64,000 nucleotides of DNA, taken from Flectobacillus sp. BAB-3569. Lineage in GTDB: Bacteria > Bacteroidota > Bacteroidia > Cytophagales > Spirosomataceae. The position numbers and the translations under genes were made by a program. Positions 8,212-17,844 of the stretch are shown in pieces. Each line of letters opens with the position of its first letter. The first letter of the stretch is position 1. The notes under the pieces were generated by a model. The model saw only the letters and a program-made list of their open reading frames with translations, did no database searches and was not told the origin of the DNA. The stretch spans positions 1 to 64,000 of the forward strand of contig NZ_NJFZ01000015.1 in assembly GCF_002270355.1 (NCBI RefSeq). Reading direction: 5' to 3'.

Positions 8212-11200
8212 ATGAACATGAAAAAACTACTATTCTTTTGTTTTCTGTTCTTGAGTAGCATTTGGTCTACTTTGGCACAGGAACAACGAACAGTTTCGGG
8301 TAAGGTAACCGATGAGTCTGGTGAGGCATTGCCCGGTGTAACTGTAAGGGTCAAAGATGTCCAAAGTGGAACAGCCACCAATGTCAAAGGTGAGTATGCC
8401 ATCAAAGTGGCTTCTTCTGGTAAAACCTTAGTGTTTTCATCTGTGGGATACAAACCTACTGAGGTCGCAATCAATGGTCGTTCTACTATCAATATTTCCA
8501 TGATTGCCGACAACAAAAATCTACAAGAAGTCGTGGTAATTGGTTATGGTACTGCCAAGAAAAATGAAGTAACATCTTCGATTGCTTCGATTGGTGAAAA
8601 AGACATTAAGAACTTGCCCGTTCCTGGGGTAGACCAAGCCTTGCAAGGAAAAGTAGCAGGTGTAACGGTAACAAGTAATGGTGGACAGCCAGGTGGTGGA
8701 GTATCGGTGCGTGTACGTGGTATTACCAGTGTGAATGGTAACGAACCACTCTATGTTATAGATGGGGTACCAATCTTAAGTGGTAGAAGTAGTATTTCGC
8801 AAGACCAATTGGGCGGTATGGCTGGTCAGTCGGTGCAAAGTCCATTGGCTGCGCTAAACTCGAATGATATTGTATCAATTGATATTTTGAAAGATGCTTC
8901 TGCTCAGGCTATTTATGGTGCTTTGGCAGCCAATGGTGTAGTTTTGATTACTACGAAAAAAGGCAAAAGTGGTGAGGGTAAAATTTCTTACGATGTATAT
9001 TACGGAATGCAAGAGGTGCCAAGACGTTTGAAATTGATGGATTTACAACAATACGCCAATTATTTCAACTCTTTAGTTCCAGAAATTCGTAATAGTGGTG
9101 CTGGCAATTTGGATACTTTGGGCGAATTCAAAAATCCAAAAGTATTAGGTCGTGGTACCGACTGGCAAGATGCAATTTTCCAAAGAGGATATATTCGTAA
9201 TCATCAGTTGGCATTTTCGGGTGGTTCAGATAAGACAACGTATTATTTCTCTTTAAATAACTTTGAGCAAACGGGTACGGTTATCGGTTCTAAATTCGAG
9301 CGTTTTGCATTGCGTGCCAGTATCGACCAACAAGTAAAGAGCTGGTTGAAGGCTGGAGTTAGTGTGAACCTATCTCGTTCGAACCAACGTATAACACTAA
9401 CCGACGGTTCAGATGCGGTGATTAGCGTAGGTTTGTACAATAGCCCTGCTTCGCCTGTGCGTGGGTTTGATGGACAATATGCATCGGTAGTATCGATTGG
9501 CGGTTCAACTTTCGGGAATCCCAATAACCCTGTGGCTTTGGCAGAAATGCGTAATGTAACGGCTATTCAAACTAAAGCTTTTGGAAATATTTTTGCAGAA
9601 CTCAATTTTACCAATTACCTCAATTTACGTAACGAACTGAACTATGACTTTACCATGAGTCAAAACTCAGCCTTTCAACCTTATGTGCGTAATGACAACA
9701 CGGGTTTGATTATTCTATCGCCAAGTAAATTAGTAGAAGACCGTGGTACAAGCTTGTATTGGTCTTTGAAAAACTATTTGACTTTCAATAAAGGTTTTGG
9801 AAAACATTGGGTAAATGCAGTTGTAGGTCATGAGGTTTCTGAATCTAACTATGATCAGGTATCAGCCTCTCGCCAAAATTTGACCTTAAATTTACAATCC
9901 TTGAATGCTGGGGAAGGTGGTACAACACAGTCGATTAGTGGTGGTAAATACCCTTGGGCAATGGAGTCTTATTTTGGTCGTGTCAACTATACTTACAACA
10001 ATCGTTACTCTATTAGTGCTTCACTTCGTCGTGATGGCTCTGCTAGTTTTGGACCAAACAAACGTTATGGCTATTTCCCTGCTGCATCGGTAGGTTGGAC
10101 AGTTTCGGAAGAGACATTTGCTAAAAAATGGGATTTGATTAGTTATCTCAAACTAAGAGCTGGAGTAGGTGCTGTAGGTAATTCGGGTGTAGGAGGAAAC
10201 AACCTTTACACGACCAATATTCGCTTGTTTTCAACAGCGCCTTATGGTGCAGGGGGGATTCCACAAAACGTTGGAAATCCAAACTTGGCTTGGGAGTCAG
10301 TGGTGACTTATAACGGTGGAGTAGACCTTTCGATGTTGAATAAACGTGTTGATGTGACATTGGATGTGTACAAAAAAGTATCAACCAATATGTTGCTACA
10401 AACGCAATTGCCTGTTTCTTCGGGTTTAGGAACGGCTTGGAACGATATTAACTCGCCTTGGACGAATGCTGGTAAAATGACCAATACAGGGATTGATATT
10501 GGTGTGACGACTTATAATATTCAGAAAAATGGTTTTTCTTGGAAAACTAATTTTGTATTCTCTCATTACAACAATATCCTGAACGAATTGAATGATGCTT
10601 CTGCTTCAATTCGTGGATATAAAGAGTATGGAGATGCCGTTTTGGTAACGAATACCATGGTAGGACAGCCAGTAGGTACTTTCTATGGTTATGTAACAGA
10701 TGGATTGTTCCGTACAATGGAAGACTTAAATAAAGACGGTGCAAAACAAGGTTTGGATGTAAAACCAACAGGTACTTGGTTGGGTGATGTACGTTATAAA
10801 GACTTAAATGGCGATGGTGTAATAGATTCAAAAGACGTAACTATCATCGGAAATCCTAATCCTGATTTTACTTACGGTATCACAAACACCTTTAATTACA
10901 AAGGATTTGACCTTTCGATTTTCTTAAATGGTAGCCAAGGCGGACAGATTTTGAATTACACTCGTCGTTTGACTGAAGGTATGACGAATCCTTACTGGAA
11001 CCAGTTGTCTACGGTTTTGGATAGATACACTTCTACCAATACCAATGCTACTTTACCTCGTTATAACCAATGGCATAATAACAACTTCCGTGTGTCTGAC
11101 CGTTTTGTGGAGGATGGTTCTTTCTTACGTATCCAAAATGTTTCGTTTGGCTATAACCTTCCAAAAGACCTGATTAAAAAAGCGAAGTTGACCAATGCAC

Positions 11201-11361
11201 GTTTGTATGTGTCCATGCAAAACTTATACACTTTCACCAAGTACACAGGTTATGACCCAGAACTTGGTTCGTTCAATAACAATATTCGTTATATGAACGT
11301 AGACGATGGTCACTATCCGAACCCTCGTACTTTCACCATTGGAGGTAATTTCGAGTTCTAG
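8212..11361 (+). CDS. SusC/RagA-family TonB-linked outer membrane protein
   Basis: A 1049-residue TonB-dependent outer-membrane importer for oligosaccharides. A signal peptide (about 1-22) precedes a carboxypeptidase-regulatory-like domain (about 25-100, SGKVTDESGEALPGVTVRVKD). Next comes a SusC-type plug (about 110-225, VVVIGYGTAKKNEVTSSI and LYVIDGVPI) and a long 22-stranded barrel ending in an aromatic strand (FTIGGNFEF). The start ATG-AAC-ATG at 8212 has an alternative Met two codons on. The SusD partner follows after about 100 bp. Given the mannan-specific enzymes downstream, the cargo is probably manno-oligosaccharides. Confidence 0.97.
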   Translation: MNMKKLLFFCFLFLSSIWSTLAQEQRTVSGKVTDESGEALPGVTVRVKDVQSGTATNVKGEYAIKVASSGKTLVFSSVGYKPTEVAINGRSTINISMIADNKNLQEVVVIGYGTAKKNEVTSSIASIGEKDIKNLPVPGVDQALQGKVAGVTVTSNGGQPGGGVSVRVRGITSVNGNEPLYVIDGVPILSGRSSISQDQLGGMAGQSVQSPLAALNSNDIVSIDILKDASAQAIYGALAANGVVLITTKKGKSGEGKISYDVYYGMQEVPRRLKLMDLQQYANYFNSLVPEIRNSGAGNLDTLGEFKNPKVLGRGTDWQDAIFQRGYIRNHQLAFSGGSDKTTYYFSLNNFEQTGTVIGSKFERFALRASIDQQVKSWLKAGVSVNLSRSNQRITLTDGSDAVISVGLYNSPASPVRGFDGQYASVVSIGGSTFGNPNNPVALAEMRNVTAIQTKAFGNIFAELNFTNYLNLRNELNYDFTMSQNSAFQPYVRNDNTGLIILSPSKLVEDRGTSLYWSLKNYLTFNKGFGKHWVNAVVGHEVSESNYDQVSASRQNLTLNLQSLNAGEGGTTQSISGGKYPWAMESYFGRVNYTYNNRYSISASLRRDGSASFGPNKRYGYFPAASVGWTVSEETFAKKWDLISYLKLRAGVGAVGNSGVGGNNLYTTNIRLFSTAPYGAGGIPQNVGNPNLAWESVVTYNGGVDLSMLNKRVDVTLDVYKKVSTNMLLQTQLPVSSGLGTAWNDINSPWTNAGKMTNTGIDIGVTTYNIQKNGFSWKTNFVFSHYNNILNELNDASASIRGYKEYGDAVLVTNTMVGQPVGTFYGYVTDGLFRTMEDLNKDGAKQGLDVKPTGTWLGDVRYKDLNGDGVIDSKDVTIIGNPNPDFTYGITNTFNYKGFDLSIFLNGSQGGQILNYTRRLTEGMTNPYWNQLSTVLDRYTSTNTNATLPRYNQWHNNNFRVSDRFVEDGSFLRIQNVSFGYNLPKDLIKKAKLTNARLYVSMQNLYTFTKYTGYDPELGSFNNNIRYMNVDDGHYPNPRTFTIGGNFEF

Positions 11362-11464
11362 TAAGAGTTAAAATGTTGGATGATTTGTATAGAAAAACGT
11401 AGTTCTTTCTTTGATAAAATCATTCAAGACTCAGAATCCTTGAATTTTAATTTTGAATTTTCAG

Positions 11465-13029
11465 ATGAAAAAAATATAATCGCTTTATTATTAGCCGCTT
11501 CTGGACTGGTGTCTTCGTGTAAAGAAGACTTTTTGGACAGACCTTCGCAAAATGGGCCGACTTTGGATACCTATTACACTACAGCGGCACAAGTAAATGC
11601 AGCAACGGGTTTGTTGTATAACACAATTTGGTACGAATGGCAAGACAAAGCCTACCATGCCATTGGTGAGGTTTTGAGTGGGAATATGTACACTGGAGAC
11701 CCCAAATACAATTCATTTGCCAACTTTACGGTACAGTCTACCGACGAACAGGTGTCTCGTTCTTGGTATGCTTTTTACAAAGTAGCTGGTAACGCAACGG
11801 TTTTGATTCAAACTTTCGAACAGAAAAAATCACAAGTTGCTGACCCTAGCTTTTTGACTCAAGGAGTAGCCGAAGCTCGTTTTATGCGTGGAATGGCGTA
11901 TTTCTATTTGGCTCGTGTATTTGGTGATGTGCCTATTATCTCTGATCCAGTGGCATTAGCCAATTCTGGCGACTATAAAGTACCTCGTTATTTGCAAAAA
12001 GATGTGCTACGTTTTGTTGTAGAAGATTTGCAATATGCCGAACAAAACCTTCCTGATGCTTCTTATCAGGCTGGGCGTGTGACCAAATATGCAGCAAAAG
12101 GGATGTTGTCAAAAGTGTATTTGTATATGAAGGATTATGCCAACGCCAAAGCAAAAGCAGCTGAAGTAATGAGTTCTCAAAGATACAGTCTTGTGTCGGA
12201 TTATGGTGCGATGTTTACCAGTTCAAAAATGAATAACAACCCAGAGTCATTGGTTGCCTTACAATGGTTGGCAGCAGGGGGATATTCTATTGGTAACCCT
12301 ATCCAAGCGTATGTCGGTCCAGCGCCATTATTGAAGCCAACGACAGGAGCAGGCTGGTCAGCTATTATTCCTTCGATAGATGTGCTAAACTCTTATGAAT
12401 CAGGAGATAAAAGACGTAGATGGTCAGTGATGGAACACGGATTTACTCGTACAGATTGGACAAATGTGAACTTTCCGAATGGTTTTAAATATGACACTAC
12501 TTGGACAAGTAGCACCGACGATGCAACTAAAATTAAAACACCAACTCGTTCAAATGCGCTAAAATATATCGTGGGTCCAGGTTCAAATGGTGAGAATGTC
12601 AACGGCACATCTACCGACATTTGTACTTATTTGTTACGCTATGCAGATGTCTTATTGATTTATGCTGAGGCAACTATAGGAACAGGTACAAGCACAACAG
12701 ATGCTTCTGCTTTGGAGGCTTTTAACAAAGTACATACCCGTGCAGGTTTGTCTCCAGTAACCTCTTTGACCAAAGACCAAGTATTGAAAGAACGCCGTGT
12801 CGAATTTGCTTTTGAAGGAGATTATTGGTTTGATATTCAGCGCCAAGGTTTTGATAAAGCCAAACAAATGTTGGCGAGTCAAGAACGTGGAACTTACAAC
12901 GGCAATGGAACGATCAACAGTATGAGAGTATCTATTTCTTCTGCCTCTCAACTGTATTTGCCTGTTCCACAAGCAGAAACGGTTTCGAATCCAAAATTAT
13001 TAGAACCAGCAATTCCTTATTATAAGTAA
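11465..13029 (+). CDS. SusD/RagB-family lipoprotein (frame broken at start)
   Basis: The surface lipoprotein partner of SusC that caps the barrel and binds glycan. TPR-like helices and SusD signatures are present (FLDRPSQNGPT near the N-terminus, EARFMRGMAYFYLARVFGDVP, then LLRYADVLLIYAEA and ERRVEFAFEGDYWFDIQR). The ATG at 11465 is followed by seven A's and reads M-K-K-I-stop. With eight A's it would read MKKNIIALLLAASGLVSSC, a perfect lipoprotein signal with Cys19, and join the long frame. As given, the frame is open only from a TTG at 11380 with no export signal, and no other good start exists. A one-base loss in the A-run is the simplest reading. Confidence 0.9.
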
Positions 13030-13103
13030 TAGCTGAAAGGGTAAGGCAAGTGGTCATAAAGTCTTGATTACCCGCTTGACAAATACTAAAAATCTTTTTT
13101 GAT

Positions 13104-14108
13104 ATGAAAAATACATTCTTCAAAATAGCTACAGCACTCTTTGTTACAGGAACGGTATGGTTATCGTCTTGTACAAGCGACGATGCTGTAAATGCTGTGC
13201 CTGTGGCTGATAAATTAGCCCCTGATTCGGCTTCTGGGGGGTCGGTATTGACCTTGACAGGTTCTGGTTTGGGTGAAATGAGAACGATTGTTTTTGACAA
13301 TGGCAACGTTCCTGCTGGACTCAATCCTGCATTTAATACTGATAATGCCATTGTTTTTCGGGTACCAGATACGGCTTTTGGGGGTACTCAAAAGATTATT
13401 TTTACCAATAAATATGGTAAATCTGTAGCTGTTCCTTTCAAGGTAATTGCTTTACCAATCGTAACCGAGTTGTCAAATACCGATTTTACTAAAGGTACAC
13501 AGGTTACGGTAAAAGGAAATAACCTTAACGATGTAACGAAAGTATTGTTGGCAGGCTCAACAGCAGAGGCAAAAGTGATTGCTAAGACCAAAAAACAAAT
13601 GGTGATTGAAATGCCTGCTTCTTTTTCGACACGTTCCAAACTTACGATTACGAACTCGTCTGGTACTATTACTACCCAACAGGAATTGGTAAGTGTCGAT
13701 AACAATTATGGTTTCTTCAAAGATAACTTTGCAGATGGTATCGATAATTGGTCATGGGGCGGTGACTTTACGGCTTCTACCAAAAATGTTTGGACAGGAA
13801 CCCGCTCGCTTGAAGCCGCCTATAACGGTTCTTGGGGAGGACTAGCCTTACATTCAAGTGCAGGTATTAGCACAGCAGGAGTAAACTATTTGACATTCTG
13901 GGCAAAAGGAGCTGATATAGACCGTCAGGTTTCTATCAAAGTAAACTGGGCGACCGACAAAGTAGTAACGATTCCTGCCAATGTTTGGACTTACTTTAAG
14001 ATTCCAGCTACAGGGTTTTTGACTATGCCAGTGATCAATGACTTCGTATTTCAAATCCATGACGATGGTAAAACGATTTATTTCGATAATATTCTTTTGG
14101 TGAAATAA
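13104..14108 (+). CDS. IPT/TIG-domain surface glycan-binding lipoprotein
   Basis: A 334-residue lipoprotein (signal with lipobox WLSSC, Cys23) in the position of SusE/SusF-type surface glycan-binding proteins. Two IPT/TIG immunoglobulin-like domains are recognisable, at about residues 32-112 (PDSASGGSVLTLTGSGLGEMRTIVFDN begins it) and about 114-195 (TELSNTDFTKGTQVTVKGNNL). The C-terminal 130 residues (FFKDNFADGIDNWSWGG onward, ending KTIYFDNILLVK) look like a beta-sandwich carbohydrate-binding module rich in exposed Trp. It probably recruits mannan at the surface and hands it to SusCD. No catalytic motif is seen. It lies 74 bp after susD in the same operon and ends at a terminator. Confidence 0.8.
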   Translation: MKNTFFKIATALFVTGTVWLSSCTSDDAVNAVPVADKLAPDSASGGSVLTLTGSGLGEMRTIVFDNGNVPAGLNPAFNTDNAIVFRVPDTAFGGTQKIIFTNKYGKSVAVPFKVIALPIVTELSNTDFTKGTQVTVKGNNLNDVTKVLLAGSTAEAKVIAKTKKQMVIEMPASFSTRSKLTITNSSGTITTQQELVSVDNNYGFFKDNFADGIDNWSWGGDFTASTKNVWTGTRSLEAAYNGSWGGLALHSSAGISTAGVNYLTFWAKGADIDRQVSIKVNWATDKVVTIPANVWTYFKIPATGFLTMPVINDFVFQIHDDGKTIYFDNILLVK

Positions 14109-14135
14109 GCTTAAACTTATCTTTATTCAAATAGT

Positions 14136-14166
14136 AAAGCCACCTCAGTTTTGGGGTGGCTTTTTT
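14136..14166 (+). terminator. Terminator after the SusC-SusD-TIG operon
   Basis: An imperfect stem AAAGCCACCTC (14136-14146) with GGGGTGGCTTT (right arm ending about 14163) followed by T6. It ends the first transcription unit of the mannan locus. Confidence 0.75.
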
Positions 14167-14327
14167 GATATTTAGTCTATTTTGTTTTCTAAAAGTGTTA
14201 AAAAGGTATTATTTAAAATCTCTTTGTTTTTACACCAAATAATCAAATATAAAAATTAAAAATTACTATTTATGTGCTGAAATTATCTCATTAAAACTCC
14301 TTTTACTATTCTGAATTGTTTTTTCAG

Positions 14328-14383
14328 TGTTATAGATTGATAAAATTGTATTATATATTGGTTCTATTTGAAGTGTAATTTTG
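14328..14383 (+). promoter_or_regulatory. Putative promoter and shared element upstream of GH26
   Basis: TAATTTTG at 14376-14383 is a candidate -7 box. The 56 bp ending there align without gaps to 8119-8174 upstream of SusC. If transcription starts here, a 5' leader of about 250 nt precedes the GH26 start at 14643. The rest of the 534-bp gap (14109-14642) holds the terminator at 14136 and AT-rich sequence without a recognisable gene. Confidence 0.45.
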
Positions 14384-14642
14384 TATTAGTCAATGAGAGA
14401 AAATAGAGTAATTTTTTTTCCGAAATACTGAATACAATATAAGTACCCTCGTGGAATAAGAAGAGAGATGAAAATCTATTGTTGATGTCATCTATTTTAA
14501 TTCTGCATGTCAAAATGAACCCTTTCAGAATATCAATCTATATCAACCGAAAAAAATGGTTAATGCAGTAATGTTGGGCATGTATTCCTTCAAAAGGCTG
14601 TAACTTGCCCAATCATTCTTCACTCAACTTAAATTTTAGTTT

Positions 14643-15758
14643 ATGTACAAGCGTTTATTTTTCTTGATTGGAACATTAACCATCCATTTTTCGGGAATTA
14701 GCCAATCGGCACCCATCGATGCTAAGGCTACTCTAGCGACTCGTCATCTCTACCAACAACTTTGGAAATTACGTCAGAAAGGTATCATGTTTGGTCAGCA
14801 AGATGCTCTGGCTTATGGGCTCAACGCTGATAAAACTCGCTGGATAGGCGATGCTAATCGCTCGGATGTAAAAACAGTTACAGGGGATTTTCCTGCGGTA
14901 ATAGGCTATGATTTAGGAAAAATAGAATTTGACTCTGTAAGTAATCTCGATGGCGTGCCTTTCAACAAAATCCGTCAGGATATTCAGAATACACATCAAC
15001 GAGGAGGACTCAATACAATTTCTTGGCATTTGAATAATCCTACCGACCCCAATAAAACGTCTTGGGACAAGGCAGACTCTACAATTGCCAAAATCTTCTC
15101 AGACCCAAAGGCTTTACAAACGTATAATTCTTGGTTGGATAAAGTTGCCAACTTTTTGGCTTCATTGAAAGATACTAAAGGGCAGCCTATTCCTGTGCTT
15201 TTCAGACCATTTCATGAGCATACAGGTTCGTGGTTTTGGTGGGGTGCTGGCTTTTGCTCGCCTGAGCAATACCAAAAAATATGGAGATATACGGTTTCAT
15301 ACTTGAAAGATATCAAAGGGTTACATCATTTGTTGTATGCCTATTCGACCGACAGATTTGAATCTCAAGCTCATTATTTGGAACGTTATCCTGGCGATGA
15401 TATGGTAGATTTGATAGGCTTTGACTATTATCATCGTGATGCGCCTAAGTCTAATGATGAGTTCAAAAAGCAGTTATCTCGTATGGTTTATACGTTGGAA
15501 GAAATAGCAAACAAAAAACATAAGTTAACGGCCATTACCGAAATGGGACTTGAACAAATTACGGTCGATAACTGGTGGACATCCATCGTTTGGGAAACGA
15601 TAAAGGATTCCCATTTAAGTTATATGTTGGTTTGGAGAAACGGTCGCCCCGACCATTTTTATAGCCCTTATCAAGGACATACAAGCGCCCCTGATTTTAT
15701 CAAATTTTACAACTTACCTCAGACCTTATTTAGTAAAGACGTGAAGGTTTTGAAATAG
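14643..15758 (+). CDS. GH26 endo-beta-1,4-mannanase
   Basis: A secreted mannanase that releases manno-oligosaccharides, chiefly mannobiose, from beta-mannan. The 371 residues comprise a signal peptide (about 1-20, GISQS) and one GH26 (beta/alpha)8 domain. The acid/base Glu192 sits in RPFHEHTGSWFWWG and the nucleophile Glu300 in TEMGLE; both are at the usual spacing. WHLNNP (about 128-133) and the GFDYYHRD segment are also family features. There is no lipobox, so it is probably periplasmic or secreted. It starts the second transcription unit of the locus and is followed by the symporter after 110 bp. Family assignment is firm; exo/endo mode is inferred. Confidence 0.95.
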   Translation: MYKRLFFLIGTLTIHFSGISQSAPIDAKATLATRHLYQQLWKLRQKGIMFGQQDALAYGLNADKTRWIGDANRSDVKTVTGDFPAVIGYDLGKIEFDSVSNLDGVPFNKIRQDIQNTHQRGGLNTISWHLNNPTDPNKTSWDKADSTIAKIFSDPKALQTYNSWLDKVANFLASLKDTKGQPIPVLFRPFHEHTGSWFWWGAGFCSPEQYQKIWRYTVSYLKDIKGLHHLLYAYSTDRFESQAHYLERYPGDDMVDLIGFDYYHRDAPKSNDEFKKQLSRMVYTLEEIANKKHKLTAITEMGLEQITVDNWWTSIVWETIKDSHLSYMLVWRNGRPDHFYSPYQGHTSAPDFIKFYNLPQTLFSKDVKVLK

Positions 15759-15868
15759 TATTTTCACCAGAACAAAGTGTTTAGTTGATATTCTTATAAA
15801 ATCTTTTCCTATCCCTTTAAATAGAGCGTGGCTTATAAAAGCCATGCTCAAAGAATCAAAAAACGAGA

Positions 15869-17695
15869 ATGAAATTACAGTTAATCGATATACTTATATT
15901 ACTTACTTACCTCTTAACCATGATATTCATTGGCTTTTATATGAAAAATAAAGCCAAGAAAAATAAAGATAGTTATTTGATGGGAGGGAAGTCCTTGCCT
16001 TGGTATATGCTTGGTTTGAGCGATGCCTCCGATATGTTTGATATCAGCGGTACAATGTGGATGGTGAGTTTATGTTTTGTGTATGGTCTCAAAAGTATCT
16101 GGATTCCTTGGCTTTGGCCTTCGTTCAATCAGGTGTTTATGATGATGTTTTTGAGCAAATGGCTCAGAAGAAGCAATGCCAACACAGGAGCCGAATGGCT
16201 CACTACTAGATTTGGTTCGGAGGGAAAAGGCGTACACGCATCTCAAATCATTGTCATTGCTTTTGCTCTTATTAGTTGCTTTGGTTTTTTGGCGTATGGG
16301 TTTGTAGGGTTAGGAAAATTTGTTGAAATCTTTATTCCTTGGGAAGTTGTACAGCCCTATGTTCCTTTTGATATTCCAGCGCAGTATATTCCTCATTTTT
16401 ATGGTGTTGTATTCACTATTATTGCCACCTTCTATTCAGTTTTGGGAGGTATGCACAGCATAGTATTGGGCGATGTAATTAAATATGGCATTATGACTTT
16501 GGCTTGTTTGGCGATTGCTTTTATTGCAATGGACCATTTGCAAGGTCAAACCCTCCATTTGCCTCAAGGCTGGAGAACGCCATTTTTTGGCTGGGAACTT
16601 GGATTAGATTGGAAGCCTATTTTGCCCGAAGTACACCAAAAAATAGAATCGGATGGATATGGTATTTTCGGAATATTCTTCTCCATGATGTTGCTCAAAG
16701 GCGTTTTTGCTTCGTTGGCAGGTCCAGCGCCAAATTATGATATGCAAAAGATTTTGAGTACCCGGAGTCCAAAAGAGGCGAGTAAAATGACGGGCTTTGT
16801 CAGTATCATTTTATTGCCTATCCGCTATTCGATGATTATAGGCTTGACGGTTTTGGCACTTTTATATTATGCTCAACTCAATGTAAAAGATGCCACGGGC
16901 AATTATGATTTTGAGTTATTGTTGCCAGGAACGATCAATGCCTTCATGCCTGCTGGAATTTTGGGATTGGTAATCACGGGTTTGATGGGTGCTTTTATGG
17001 GAACTTTTAGCGGTACCCTCAATGCAGCTCAAGCCTATATTGTTAATGACATTTACCTGAAGCACATCAACCCACAGGCTAGTACCAAAAAGACTATCCA
17101 GATGAATTATCTGGTCGGCTTAGTCGTCGTAATTATAGGGATTGTATTAGGCTTTATGGCCAAAAGTGTCAATGACATTTTGCAGTGGATTGTCGGCGGA
17201 TTGTATGGAGGTTATGTGGCTGCTAATTGCCTAAAATGGTATTGGTGGCGTTTCAATGCCAATGGTTTCTTTTGGGGGATGGCAGCAGGAATTTTTGCAG
17301 CCTTATTGATGCCTTATTTTACCACAGGTTTACCATTGTATTGGTGGCCATTGTTATTCGTAATTTCTTTGACTGCCTCTATTCTTGGCACTTTGGCAGC
17401 TCCACCAACAGACGCTAGGGTATTGAAGAAATTTTACACAACTGTCAACCCTTGGGGATTTTGGCAGCCTGTATTAGAAGCTGTCAAGGTAGAAAATCCT
17501 GATTTTGAGGCTAATAAAAACTTTAAAAAAGATGCCTTCAACGTGGTTTTGGGCATCATTTCTCAATTATGCCTTACCTTACTTCCTATGTATTGGGTAC
17601 TAGGAATGCATGAGGCTTTGGCTATCGATTTGGGCATCATGCTGGTGGTAAGTTTTATCCTAAAACGAACATGGTGGGATAAATTAGAGGATTAA
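15869..17695 (+). CDS. Sodium:solute symporter (SSS family), probable mannobiose/mannose importer
   Basis: A 608-residue inner-membrane Na+/solute symporter with about 13-14 hydrophobic segments beginning at residue 5 (DILILLTYLLTMIFIGFYM). SSS-family features include YLMGGKSLPWYMLGLSDASDMFDISGTMW near residues 36-63 and GLMGAFMGTFSGTLNAAQAYIVNDIY near 375. It lies between the mannanase and the enzymes that process mannobiose, in the position that sugar symporters occupy in other Bacteroidota mannan operons. Import of mannobiose or mannose into the cytosol is therefore the likely role. The substrate is inferred from context only. Confidence 0.9.
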   Translation: MKLQLIDILILLTYLLTMIFIGFYMKNKAKKNKDSYLMGGKSLPWYMLGLSDASDMFDISGTMWMVSLCFVYGLKSIWIPWLWPSFNQVFMMMFLSKWLRRSNANTGAEWLTTRFGSEGKGVHASQIIVIAFALISCFGFLAYGFVGLGKFVEIFIPWEVVQPYVPFDIPAQYIPHFYGVVFTIIATFYSVLGGMHSIVLGDVIKYGIMTLACLAIAFIAMDHLQGQTLHLPQGWRTPFFGWELGLDWKPILPEVHQKIESDGYGIFGIFFSMMLLKGVFASLAGPAPNYDMQKILSTRSPKEASKMTGFVSIILLPIRYSMIIGLTVLALLYYAQLNVKDATGNYDFELLLPGTINAFMPAGILGLVITGLMGAFMGTFSGTLNAAQAYIVNDIYLKHINPQASTKKTIQMNYLVGLVVVIIGIVLGFMAKSVNDILQWIVGGLYGGYVAANCLKWYWWRFNANGFFWGMAAGIFAALLMPYFTTGLPLYWWPLLFVISLTASILGTLAAPPTDARVLKKFYTTVNPWGFWQPVLEAVKVENPDFEANKNFKKDAFNVVLGIISQLCLTLLPMYWVLGMHEALAIDLGIMLVVSFILKRTWWDKLED

Positions 17696-17698
17696 TCC

Positions 17699-17724
17699 GT
17701 AGAGACCTTGCATGCAAGGTCTAC
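17699..17724. repeat. TTGCATGCAA palindromic repeat, copy 1
   Basis: A near-perfect palindrome centred on TTGCATGCAA with arms AGACC/GGTCT (17703-17722) and outer GTAG/CTAC. It belongs to the same short palindrome family as 22519-22544 and 25296-25317. It sits 3 nt after the symporter stop and may act as a hairpin in the polycistronic mRNA. Confidence 0.65.
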
Positions 17725-17844
17725 AAAAGAATTGGAAATGAGGGCGTTTAATCGAAGATTAGTGGAGGGAACTATCGCTACCAACTAGTGTACAATTAAC
17801 GAATAACGTTTTTACGAGGTATTAACAAATATAAATGAAAGAAA

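Noticed and set aside
11465-11520. Phase variation of susD as first explanation
   Set aside because: Three other genes in the window show the same kind of A/T homopolymer shortening, so an assembly error is simpler.
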